Of a DNA stretch of 23,755 nucleotides, positions 16,709 to 23,755 are shown piece after piece. Below the pieces are notes generated by a model, which made no database searches, was not told the DNA's origin, and saw nothing but the letters and a program-made list of their open reading frames with translations. This DNA is from CAJBLF01 sp964495905 (GTDB taxonomy: Bacteria > Patescibacteriota > Gracilibacteria > Absconditabacterales > Absconditicoccaceae). The DNA lies in NCBI GenBank assembly GCA_964495905.1, contig CAZBWN010000088.1, positions 1 through 23,755 on the forward strand, given 5' to 3'. Within the stretch, counting starts at the first letter, position 1; every line of letters starts with the position of its first letter. Both the position numbers and the translations under genes were made by a program.

Positions 16709-16782
16709 AGATATCTTTTGGAAAATGTTAAATTGGCTTGAGCTTATGTACTTTTAGTTTTTTTTCAATGATATTACGATAT

Positions 16783-16810
16783 ATTATACATATTCCCTTG
16801 CAAATGTCAA
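16783..16810 (-). promoter_or_regulatory. Promoter of the 16190-16708 gene
   Basis: TTGACA (16805-16810) and TATAAT (16783-16788) on the minus strand, 16 bp apart. Both hexamers are perfect. Confidence 0.8.
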
Positions 16811-16825
16811 ATAAATCAGTATAGT
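16798..16825 (+). promoter_or_regulatory. Possible overlapping divergent promoter
   Basis: TTGCAA (16798-16803) and TATAGT (16820-16825), spacer 16 bp, overlapping the minus-strand promoter. It would serve the gene at 16879, and polymerase could occupy only one at a time. Confidence 0.45.
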
Positions 16826-16878
16826 GGTATTATCAAATCAATAAAAAAAGTATTTTTATTTTTTTCTCCCCCCTTATC

Positions 16879-17241
16879 ATGGCAAATCCAAACAAACTTC
16901 CTCGCTCTGTCGGTACCAATAAAATCAATAAAAAAGAATCAAAGAGAGAGATATTTGATGCTACGAGCAAAGAGCTTATAAACAATATGGCTGAAGAAGA
17001 TGATTTACAGTTTAAAGAACACTTGGCTGCGATGGATGATAGAACGCTTACAGAAGCCTTTCATTCTGAATCTGTCAAAAAAGATGCGAACACGGATCGT
17101 CTTATGCTTATCTATGTAGAGCTTGGTAACCGTAATATTAAATTTGACGATATCATTGATGAAAGCGTCAAAAGATTTAAATTAAATAGTGCAGAATGAA
17201 GGATTAGAGCAGAATTAAACGATAAATCAGGGGAAATCTAG
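16879..17241 (+). CDS. Unknown small charged protein
   Basis: A 120-residue protein extended past one UGA-Gly to a TAG at 17239. It begins MANPNKLPRSVGTNK, followed by a Lys/Glu-rich helical stretch, an acidic segment (MAEEDDLQFKEHLAAMDDRT) and a helix ending KRFKLNSAEG. It looks soluble and helical, with no membrane segment and no known motif. The terminator at 17272-17309 follows. The gene lies between the two structured repeats and is divergent from 16190-16708. Confidence 0.75.
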
Positions 17242-17271
17242 AAAAGATCTGAAAAATATATTTTTTATTTT

Positions 17272-17309
17272 AAAAATCTCTCTTGCAGGAATGCAGGGAG
17301 ATTTTTTTT
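17272..17309 (+). terminator. Intrinsic terminator
   Basis: AAAAATCTC pairs with GAGATTTTT, with an inner TGCA/TGCA pair around a ggaa loop and one bulge, then eight T. It is about 30 bp after the TAG of the 16879-17241 gene. Confidence 0.85.
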
Positions 17310-17310
17310 C

Positions 17311-17532
17311 GGATATTTTTTCTAAAAAACGCTTCGCTGAGGTTACTTTTTCCTTCGGAGACATACTTTTGGCATTGACCCAAAAGTATGCAAAAGGTCT
17401 AGTTCTTTATAAAACTCGCCACACCATTTAGCTTGTTTTTCTAGAATGTACCCGGCTCGGACATCTTATAAAGAACCAAAAGAGCATTGACTGTTTCTTC
17501 ATTTAAGATTCCCCTTCACTTTTTTAAAAAAC
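17311..17532. repeat. Structured dispersed repeat, copy 2
   Basis: Same orientation and nearly the same sequence as 15901-16121. The block from about 17355 to 17428 is identical to copy 1 over more than 70 bases. Substitutions cluster outside the hairpin arms. Confidence 0.85.
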
Positions 17533-17573
17533 AAGTACTAACTATTTTTTTGGCTAGTTATTTCATTTGGGTT

Positions 17574-17628
17574 ATATCACTATCTCGTGGCATGCACCTG
17601 CCTGACGCAGGCAGGTCTGAGGGTGATA
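17574..17628. repeat. REP-like nested palindrome
   Basis: TATCAC(17575-17580)/GTGATA(17623-17628) encloses ACCTGCCTG(17596-17604)/CAGGCAGGT(17608-17616). The core resembles the palindrome at 4522-4540. Confidence 0.7.
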
Positions 17629-17657
17629 AAGTCAGCAGATTTTTTTTTATTTTTTCT

Positions 17658-17715
17658 AAATTCTAAATTATTTTTTTGTTTCTAAATTCTAACTTCTAAA
17701 TTTTAAATTCTAAAT
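17658..17715. repeat. TTCTAAATT-word array
   Basis: Six or so ttctaaatt-type words, the inverse of tttagaatt. The array covers the stop and the last codons of the acidic protein gene at 17696. Confidence 0.75.
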
Positions 17716-17926
17716 TAAATTTTAAAAGTAGCACTTCCTCATCCTCATCATCCTGCTCCTTTTCATCTTCATCTCTGTCGTCGTCTTCATCGTCATCATC
17801 ATCTTCCTCTTCTTTTTCGGCGTATATTTTATAGAGGAGTTTTGCGTATATTTGAGACACAGCCCTGGAATATTCTTCCGGGATGATGTCGAAATTATGC
17901 CTTTGGCGCTCGTCTGTGAATGTCAT
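17696..17926 (-). CDS. Small protein with an acidic low-complexity tail
   Basis: A 76-residue protein. Residues 1-38 (MTFTDERQRHNFDIIPEEYS, RAVSQIYAKLLYKIYAEK) look like a folded helical segment. Residues 39-65 are nearly all Asp/Glu, with Lys, Arg and Gln interspersed, from repeated GAT/GAC/GAA codons. The last ten (VLLLKFNLEFKI) are encoded by the AT-word array, so the natural C-terminus may have been replaced or the frame extended by it. The family is not recognised. The acidic tail could bind metal or basic proteins. The gene is divergent from 18111. Confidence 0.55.
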   Translation of the reverse strand: MTFTDERQRHNFDIIPEEYSRAVSQIYAKLLYKIYAEKEEEDDDDDEDDDRDEDEKEQDDEDEEVLLLKFNLEFKI

Positions 17927-18031
17927 GATGTTTTTTTTGCTATGAGTAAAGTGGTATCAGAGTATTCAAACTCAGTATTTTTTCAACGATAAATACAAGT
18001 ATGTTCTTCACTATCTCAAAAATTCATGCTA

Positions 18032-18059
18032 TTGACTTATTCCTGTAAAAATGTATGCT
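18032..18059 (+). promoter_or_regulatory. Promoter of the 410-residue protein gene
   Basis: TTGACT (18032-18037) and TATGCT (18054-18059), spacer 16 bp, leader about 45 bases. Confidence 0.55.
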
Positions 18060-18110
18060 AAGACTCAAAAAAAAACTAAAAATTAAACAAATACTAAATC
18101 CAAATAAAAT

Positions 18111-19343
18111 ATGACAACAAAAATCAGTAGTAAAAACGTTCTCCAAGCATACGGCGTAAGCTCGAGAATAATCGAATTAATCAACCGGAAGAACAACATC
18201 TTATTCAAAGATCTCAACTGGTTAGAAGTAGGATATCTGTATATGTATGCAAAACATCTCAGAAAAGAACTTCAGCCCTGGATCAATAAGATACAAAAAC
18301 ATTTCTCCCAAAACGATTATGAATCCATGATTATCTTCGGGCTCGCTCGTAATCATGAAGAACTGAAAGGACTTCTGGTCAACGAAATCACGTGCATCAA
18401 GTCCGTGTTGCCACTTCATGAGTTTCATACGGCAATACAGATTCTTCCCAAACTCAATGAGGAGAATAAAAACCTTACGATGGACTGGATCAAAGATCTT
18501 TCCATGAAACAAAAATCCGAAGATTCTAAAATCTACTGTCTGCTTGCCTACCGGGATCTCTGCCCTTCCCAAGAAGAGAAGGAAGAAATTGTTGATATGA
18601 TTATTGATGTAATCAATAAGGCAACGGTAGCGATCCAGGATCATGAGCTAAAAAAACTCTACAAAAAAATCCCTGATGAACGCATTGCTACTCTCTGGCT
18701 CAACACTATGAAAGACAGCAAATATTTCAGGGATTGGGTTGATGCAGCAGTAGTCAGCGGAAGAGATGAATTCTTCGAAAAAGCAAAAAATGCACAGATT
18801 GTCGGTGTTACAAGTGACATCTGTCGGATGATGGGAGAGCATTACACAGAGTCCAAAGATCCGCGGATACTTGATCTCTGGGTGCATGTGATCGAACACT
18901 TCCATGCGAAAAAAGAATCCAACATCATCGGCTATTGTATCGAAGCCTATCAAGCTACCAAAGACCAGCGTTTCTTCACGTTTGCAAAAGCTAATACCAG
19001 CTATTTCGATCAAGTGAAAAAACTGTATGAGTTACAACCGGATGACGACCTCTTGGAGTCGCTTAAGAAATTGTGCGGCTATTTCAAACAGGCAGTGGAG
19101 GGACTGATACTCACGGGTAACATGTACTTCTTGCTAGAAGCTCAAAAATACATCCGTGAACAATGGGAATATGCTATCCAACATAGCCTGGAACTTTACA
19201 ACGAGTTGAATACAGATCCTAAAAAATACAAAAAACAGCTCAACTACTTCAAAGGTTTTGTCGAAGGGAATATGATGACGATGTGGACGGCATCCAAATC
19301 CACCCATGACAGAGAAAAGCTTTTCAAGTTATTAGCATCTTAG
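18111..19343 (+). CDS. Unknown all-helical 410-residue protein
   Basis: 410 residues with no family I can name. There is no signal peptide, no membrane segment and no nucleotide-binding motif. The whole protein is predicted by eye to be helical, with repeating patterns of about 35 residues such as W(L/I)xxMKDSKYFRDWVDAAVV, LDLWVHVIEHFHAKKESNI and CIEAYQATKDQRFFTFAKA, which suggests TPR- or HEAT-like scaffold repeats. None of its 13 glycines uses UGA, so it reads the same in the standard code. It contains more C-ending codons than the AT-rich small genes around it. It is monocistronic: own promoter (18032-18059) and strong terminator (19367-19396). Confidence 0.9.
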   Translation: MTTKISSKNVLQAYGVSSRIIELINRKNNILFKDLNWLEVGYLYMYAKHLRKELQPWINKIQKHFSQNDYESMIIFGLARNHEELKGLLVNEITCIKSVLPLHEFHTAIQILPKLNEENKNLTMDWIKDLSMKQKSEDSKIYCLLAYRDLCPSQEEKEEIVDMIIDVINKATVAIQDHELKKLYKKIPDERIATLWLNTMKDSKYFRDWVDAAVVSGRDEFFEKAKNAQIVGVTSDICRMMGEHYTESKDPRILDLWVHVIEHFHAKKESNIIGYCIEAYQATKDQRFFTFAKANTSYFDQVKKLYELQPDDDLLESLKKLCGYFKQAVEGLILTGNMYFLLEAQKYIREQWEYAIQHSLELYNELNTDPKKYKKQLNYFKGFVEGNMMTMWTASKSTHDREKLFKLLAS

Positions 19344-19366
19344 AAACTATTACCTTATTATTTATG

Positions 19367-19396
19367 CAGAGTCGGTTTTCCGGCTCTGTTTTTTTT
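19367..19396 (+). terminator. Intrinsic terminator of the 410-residue protein gene
   Basis: A 9-bp stem CAGAGTCGG/CCGGCTCTG with one G-U pair, tttt loop, then eight T. The T run overlaps the stop codon of the convergent DUF2779 gene. Confidence 0.92.
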
Positions 19397-20960
19397 ATGC
19401 TATTTTTTCCTTAATCACTTCCCAAATTCTCACCATCGCTCGGGTATCTTGCTCACAATAGGTCAACAAGTTGATGACGGATTGTTCCAGTTCTGCGCCC
19501 GTAAGATGGCCTTGCTGGATTTCGTAGAGGAGTTTCATCGCGTCGCCGCCATTGCCTACTTCTAAGGTATCGTAGGAGATATCTGTCAGCACGGGCAAGA
19601 CTTTTTTGATAGAAGATGATCAAAGAAATCTGCGGTCAAAGTAGAGCATATCACTAAAGAGAGTCATCAAGTCAAAGGTGTTGGCATTGATCTTTTCAAG
19701 CGCTTCTGCGTGCTCGGGATAGAGCAATGATGACTCTTTGTTTCTACCGCATTCAAATGATTTGTTTCGAACGATATAGGTTCCGTTGCCGTGTTCCAAA
19801 TCGGTAACAAGCTGATCTATGATCCTTTTGTTGCTCGTCTCACCGGGGTTAACGATGCAATCCTTGTGCGTGATGATCAGTGTTGGGGTGCCGGTTGACA
19901 GGTCTTCGTCTATCTTGTGGACTGAATATTGCACGACGGTCTGTCCTCGTGGACCGAGTCATTCAAAGGTCGGGATAGGGAAAGAAACGGTTTCGTAATC
20001 GTAAAAAAATAAGGGGAACTTCAATGTCGCTAATCTTTTTTTGATCTCTTCCTTATCTATGGTCGTCTCTCCTTGTCTTCGGAGGTTCATGAATTTTGAA
20101 GATCTGCTCTCTCCCCCGTCTTTGTTGGAAAGGATCCCCAATATGTCTTCGTCCGTGATATCGTCAATCAGAATCTTTTTTGCTTCATAGAGTTCTTTCT
20201 TTTTGTCTTGGACGATGCCGGTGATATTCCGGATGCTTTTTTTGGGTGGCTCTTCGCCGAAGTAGGTGAAATAATCTGAACCATCGTATGGAAATTTTTT
20301 GTTGAAGTCTGCAAGACTGAGTGAGAGGTCGCTTTCCACCGTAGCCAAGATGCGTTCTATCGCGTCATCGGTCATCAGGTCGTCCGTTACTAGTTCCTGA
20401 AGAATAATATCCTGGGGATTGATTTCGCCGTGTTTCCTGAATTCTTTGTTGAGATACACCAGATAGCAGTTTCATGAAAATTTCGCGCCCAAAGTCTTCT
20501 CCAAAACATATTTCTGAAAACTCACATCGGTCACCAATTCATCCACGAGGGTATGATCCTTGTTGTTTGATCTGATTGAATTCTTGCTTTTGACTTCCAT
20601 CAAATCATACGTTCACAATTCGTTCTTCACGAGAAAATCCGTCTTGACGAAAAGCTTGTCCGTAGCGAATCCTGCCTGATAGATGACGTCAGCGTTTTGA
20701 TCTAGGGCTTTGCTTGAGAGTGTATGATAGGTCTTGTGCCGTGCTTTGAAGCCGAGATTTTTGGTATCTATATCCGCGATCGTCTTGCCGGCATAGAGTT
20801 TTCTCACCATATCTTCCACGCTTTGGCCGATAGCTGCTCAGTCCATACCGCCATGCACGTGCTCCTGGATTTTCTTATGTGTCTTTTTGTCGTTGACGTG
20901 GTACCAGGCGAGCTTGGGTGAATTGATATATTCTACGAAGAGGGATTTGGTGATGAACAT
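19395..20960 (-). CDS. DUF2779 protein with N-terminal nuclease-like domain
   Basis: A 521-residue protein joined over six UGA-Gly codons. The C-terminal part is the DUF2779 domain: FFYDYETVSFPIPTFEGLGP (about residues 318-337) is the DEDD/RNase-H-like exonuclease start with an Asp-Glu pair, and the end has SIKKVLPVLTDISYDTLEVG, NGGDAM and YCEQDTRAMVRIWE (terminal Asp). The N-terminal half has QAGFATDKLFVKTDFLVKNE, then YDLMEVKSKNS (about 115-128), the D...ExK pattern of Cas4/RecB-like PD-(D/E)XK nucleases, but no cysteine cluster. Substrate and role are unknown; DNA or RNA processing in defence or repair is a reasonable guess. It converges on the 410-residue gene. No clear promoter is seen, though a hairpin-rich region lies upstream. 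Confidence 0.92.
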
Positions 20961-21080
20961 GGGAATAGGAGAAGTAAAATTAGTTATAGGGTAATGAAGC
21001 GAGGATATTTTTCAACGAGAGAAAAATTACTATTTTTTTGCACATATATTTTTTTTGGATTACTGGATTTTATAATAAAT

Positions 21081-21253
21081 TTTCCCTATTTGCAACAAAC
21101 AATAGGGAATTTTTATTGTTTTTTACCTATTGTTTATAAACTATGGGTAAAATTTATAGTTTTTTGACCCTATTTTTTATTTAGGGGTCAATTTCTATCC
21201 TATTTTGACCCCTCTTAGTGCTGGTAGGATCAAATTTAGCTTATTTTTGACCC
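21081..21253. repeat. Ladder of hairpins upstream of the DUF2779 gene
   Basis: Stems in series: TTCCCTATT/AATAGGGAA (21082-21109), TTTTACCTAT/ATGGGTAAAA (21121-21152), and TTGACCCTA with AGGGGTCAA (21165-21191). The last arm can instead pair with TTGACCCCT at 21205-21213. A further TTGACCC lies in the fic gene end (21247-21253). Each stem is followed by a T-rich run on the plus strand. The role is unknown. The rest of 20961-21080 is AT-rich with no gene. Confidence 0.6.
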
Positions 21254-22347
21254 TTATCTCTTTTATATAAAATATTCAAATATTCTGGAATAATATATGG
21301 CTGACCTGATTCTTCTATAAGACGAACTACAACACCCTTAGATTCTAATTGCCTTAAATAATTTCTGATAGTATTTCTAGCATACTTTCATTCTCTCTCC
21401 AAAGATTTGATGTTATTATAAGGCCTATCAAAAAGCATCATAACAAATCCATACGGTATTTTAAGTTTTACCGATTCTACTTTTTGTAATGTTGAATGAA
21501 TTAATTTTGTTATTTTTTCTAACTTATCGGTTGTTATTATTGATTGTTGTTCTATCGCTACTAACATATAATATACCAATCCATCTCGGTCATTTTTCGT
21601 TCTTATATTATTTAATACTTTATAATATCCAGCTTTATGTTCATTGATATATTCACTGAGATATAAGATAGGCAACTGTAAAAGTTTTTTGAGAACAAGA
21701 TAAAGTATCATCAAAATCCTTCCTGTCCTTCCGTTACCATCAGCGAATGGGTGGATAGATTCGAATTGATAGTGAACGATTCATAGTTTGATCAATGGAT
21801 CTATGTCGTCATCAGTATTGATATATTTTTCTAAGTTCGTTAGTAAATTCCTAATAGTCTCTTCTCCTACAGGTGGAGTGTAAATCACCTCTTTGTCTGC
21901 ATTCATAAGTACCGTTCCAGGAATCTTTCTTATTCATGCTTTATCAGGTTCTATCATAGATTGGATAGTGATCAGCGTATTGGAAATGATTGCCTCATAT
22001 TTTTCTACCTGCTGAATTCCTCGAAGCGTAGCCTGTTTGTAATGTAACACCTCTTTATCTTCTTTGGAAATTTTGCCTGATGAGATATCTGCTTGAAAAA
22101 CACTTTCGAGTGTTGTGTTGATATTTTCTATAGCGCTGCTGGCAATTCATTCCTTGATAAGAAAAGAACCCAATACCAAAAGCCCCACATTTTCTGTATT
22201 CGTAGTGGTATAGGTATCAAGTTTAGCTAAAGCTCTACTTGCCTTTGAAAGTTGTAAATATGTCTTATCTGACAATTTCAAATCTTTTGGTGGCAATAAC
22301 GGGATATTATTATCAGGATGTTTTGGATTGAACATTATAATTTTCAT
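21241..22347 (-). CDS. Fic family AMP-transferase-type protein with winged-helix C-terminus
   Basis: A 368-residue Fic protein. Seen: an N-terminal Fic_N-type region (PLLPPKDLKLSDKTYLQLSK), the class II inhibitory motif SSAIEN at 70-75 ([S/T]xxxE[G/N]), and the complete active-site motif HPFADGNGRTGR at 199-210. A C-terminal winged-helix-like segment (PYNNIKSLEREGKYARNTIR, then LRQLESKGVVVRL) follows. UGA encodes the Gly before IASSAIEN and the Gly in EREGKYA. Such proteins attach AMP to a hydroxyl of a target protein and are held off by the inhibitory glutamate. I chose ATG at 22347: the promoter (22370-22397) would start transcripts near 22363, which excludes the ATG at 22380. Next to it upstream is a rhuM-fic gene. 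Confidence 0.95.
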
Positions 22348-22369
22348 ATAGATAAATGTGTACGATTTC

Positions 22370-22397
22370 ATTATATTCATCTCCCCTCTCTTGTCAA
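22370..22397 (-). promoter_or_regulatory. Promoter of the fic gene
   Basis: TTGACA (22392-22397) and TATAAT (22370-22375) on the minus strand, 16 bp apart. Both hexamers are perfect. Confidence 0.8.
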
Positions 22398-22450
22398 TCT
22401 TATTTTTGACAAATATAAAAGATAGCAGTTATAAAGCCATTATTTTATAT
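22387..22450. repeat. ~64-bp direct repeat, fic copy (includes inverted repeat 22391-22412)
   Basis: It matches 23524-23588 in the same orientation with a minority of substitutions. It holds the -35 box and the TTGTCA-N10-TGACAA palindrome and reaches within 15 bp of the rhuM-fic stop. Confidence 0.8.
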
Positions 22451-22464
22451 GTATTTTTAAAATA

Positions 22465-23475
22465 TTACTCTTGCTTCGCTAAAAAATTAAGGATTAATCT
22501 TATAATCATATTTTTCTGATTCATATCACAGGTGGCTACCAACAATGTAATAGCCACTACGGTATGGTCATCTATCTTTTTCGAACCATCTGCATTATAC
22601 AGACAATTATTTTTCGCTAAAAATCGAAGGAATAAGAATGCTCATATCTTCTTGTTACCATCAGCGAAGGGATGATTTTTTACTATAAAGAAAAGGAGAT
22701 GCGCCGCCTTCTCTTCTACGGTTGGATATAATTCCTGGCCGTCGAACTTCTGGTAGATGCTTTCAAGGATTCATTTGAATTCATTGTTCCTTTCGATGCC
22801 GAAGAGCTCTGAAACGTAATTTTGAAAGAGAAAATTTGTCCTCATGTCGTTGATAGATTTTATCGCTTCCTGATAGGTTATTTCTGCGGTCAACTTATAA
22901 TTACCATCTGGAAAGATCAAACTCCCCTCATCGTATTGTTGGAGCAGGATCCATGAATGGGTATAGTGCGTGATGACGTTCAGAAGTCATGTTGTCTCTT
23001 GGTGAGAGAGTTCTGCGTGTGCTATGTTTTTCTTGATCAAAGCGACCACTTGCTGAAGTTCGTCCAGTTTCGTCTCTTCAAGTCTTTTGTGGTTGAGGGC
23101 GTAGCCTTTGATAAGGTAGTCTTTGAGGATATTTGTTGCTCGTATTCTGAATTGAGTAGCTTTAGTAGAATTGACGCGGTACCCTACAGCTATAATAATA
23201 TCTAAATTATAAAAAAACACTTCACGTGAAACCTTTCTTTTTCACTCTTTTTGAACTATCCGGTTTTTCCGGATAGTTCAATTTTCTGTTAGTTCTGAGC
23301 TTTTATAGATATTTTGTATATGGTCATTGATTGTTCTTACATCAACACCAAAAAGTTCGGCAATCTTCTTTTGTGGTAGCCAAAGAGTTTCATTTTCTAA
23401 AGTAATAGTCACCTGAATTTCTCCATCATCGGATTGATAAATCGCTAAATTAGTTTGTTCTTCTTTCATTTTCAT
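22465..23475 (-). CDS. RhuM-Fic/Doc fusion protein
   Basis: A 336-residue fusion like that at 10925-11929, with UGA-Gly at four or more sites. RhuM part: AIYQSDDGEIQVTITLENET, LWLPQKKIAELFGVDVRTIN, then IIIAVGYRVNSTKATQFRIR. Linker: SWILLQQYDEGSL. Fic/Doc part with HPFADGNKKIGAF at 268-280, lacking the GNGRxxR end of AMP-transferases, as in the other copy. The N-terminus (MKMKEEQTNL) differs from the ComM-derived one of the homologue and probably represents the native start. ATG at 23475 or 23469. Its promoter (23507-23534) is a near copy of the fic promoter; the gene lies between the two copies of that control region. The C-terminal helical end ILNFLAKQE parallels ITNFLVK in the other. Confidence 0.94.
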
Positions 23476-23506
23476 CGATTAATAAATAAAAAATCTGTGT
23501 AATTCA

Positions 23507-23534
23507 ATTATAAAAATCTCTTCTCGCTTGTCAA
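23507..23534 (-). promoter_or_regulatory. Promoter of the second rhuM-fic gene
   Basis: TTGACA (23529-23534) and TATAAT (23507-23512) on the minus strand, 16 bp apart. Confidence 0.8.
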
Positions 23535-23588
23535 TCTTATTTTTGACAGATATAAAAGATATTAGTTGTGAAGCCGTTATTTTTATAT
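23524..23588. repeat. ~64-bp direct repeat, rhuM-fic copy (includes inverted repeat 23528-23549)
   Basis: Partner of 22387-22450, 1,137 bp away, same orientation. The palindrome here has one end mismatch (TGACAG). Confidence 0.8.
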
Positions 23589-23589
23589 T

Positions 23590-23755
23590 TTTTTTCTAAA
23601 AACGCTTCGCTGGACATACTTTTTCCTTCGGAGATATACTTTTGGCAAATTTTTTTCTTTTTCATCGCCTTGCCGGCTGGGCGTTTCTTTTTGGCTTCCA
23701 GGTCCAAAAAGAAACCAAAAAACCCCTCGGCACCATTAGGGCAGTATCACGGATT
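23590..23755. repeat. Dispersed repeat, divergent third copy, runs off the window
   Basis: It opens with the same ~50 bases as 15915 and 17331 (ACGCTTCGCTGG, then acatactttttccttcggag). It then switches to a different core with the hairpin GTTTCTTTTTGG..CCAAAAAGAAAC (23683-23715). Same architecture, different module. No gene is seen. Confidence 0.65.

Noticed and set aside
21241..23475. CRISPR- or retron-like array because of repeated blocks
   Set aside because: Only two copies of the 64-bp block, separated by a gene, with no regular spacers and no associated cas or reverse transcriptase gene.
1..23755. UGA read as tryptophan (table 4)
   Set aside because: UGA positions align with conserved glycines such as the PIF1 GDxxQLPPV and GpmI GRYYG motifs, not with tryptophans, and TGG is used for tryptophan as usual.

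Overview
The window reads cleanly only if UGA codes for glycine (translation table 25). With the standard code nearly every gene breaks into pieces. With UGA as Gly, the pieces of phosphoglycerate mutase, ComM, an ABC exporter, a PIF1-type helicase, RhuM and Fic proteins join into full-length proteins, and UGA falls on family-conserved glycines. TAA and TAG are the only stops. Table 25, low GC, and many short AT-rich intergenic word repeats point to a Candidate Phyla Radiation bacterium of Ca. Absconditabacteria (SR1) or Ca. Gracilibacteria (BD1-5). I cannot decide between the two. I recognised no rRNA, tRNA or CRISPR array.

Layout. 1-2162: a minus-strand tandem-repeat protein that runs off the left edge, driven by a promoter with a G10 tract in its spacer, and a divergent rhuM gene. 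2163-4492: a four-helix-bundle gene between inverted AT-word arrays, a possible PilM/FtsA-like protein, and a GNAT acetyltransferase. 4637-8376: an ABC exporter, a possible 28-residue peptide, and gpmI. 8377-12314: a rubredoxin fragment, comM, and a 1.65-kb toxin-type insert (rhuM-fic plus a PemK/MazF-like gene) that sits between two copies of the first 54 bp of comM. 12388-13807: two small tandem paralogues and a small membrane protein. 13890-15779: a PC4-like protein and a PIF1-like helicase. 15901-17532: two copies of a ~220-bp structured repeat around two unknown genes. 17696-20960: an acidic protein, a helical 410-residue protein, and a DUF2779 nuclease-type protein. 21241-23475: a Fic AMP-transferase-type gene and a second rhuM-fic gene.

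The window is accessory in character. Four genes belong to the RhuM/Fic group and one to PemK/MazF. Both rhuM-fic genes sit behind a duplicate of the 5' control region of the gene downstream of them (the comM start in one case, the fic promoter in the other). This suggests that these cassettes enter by duplicating or capturing a neighbour's 5' end. The housekeeping genes (gpmI, comM) are intact.

Promoters are mostly sigma-70-like, TTGACA/TATAAT, and a 16-bp spacer recurs. Several intrinsic terminators are clear. Functions come from reading motifs by eye, with no database search; calls marked 'unknown' are exactly that.
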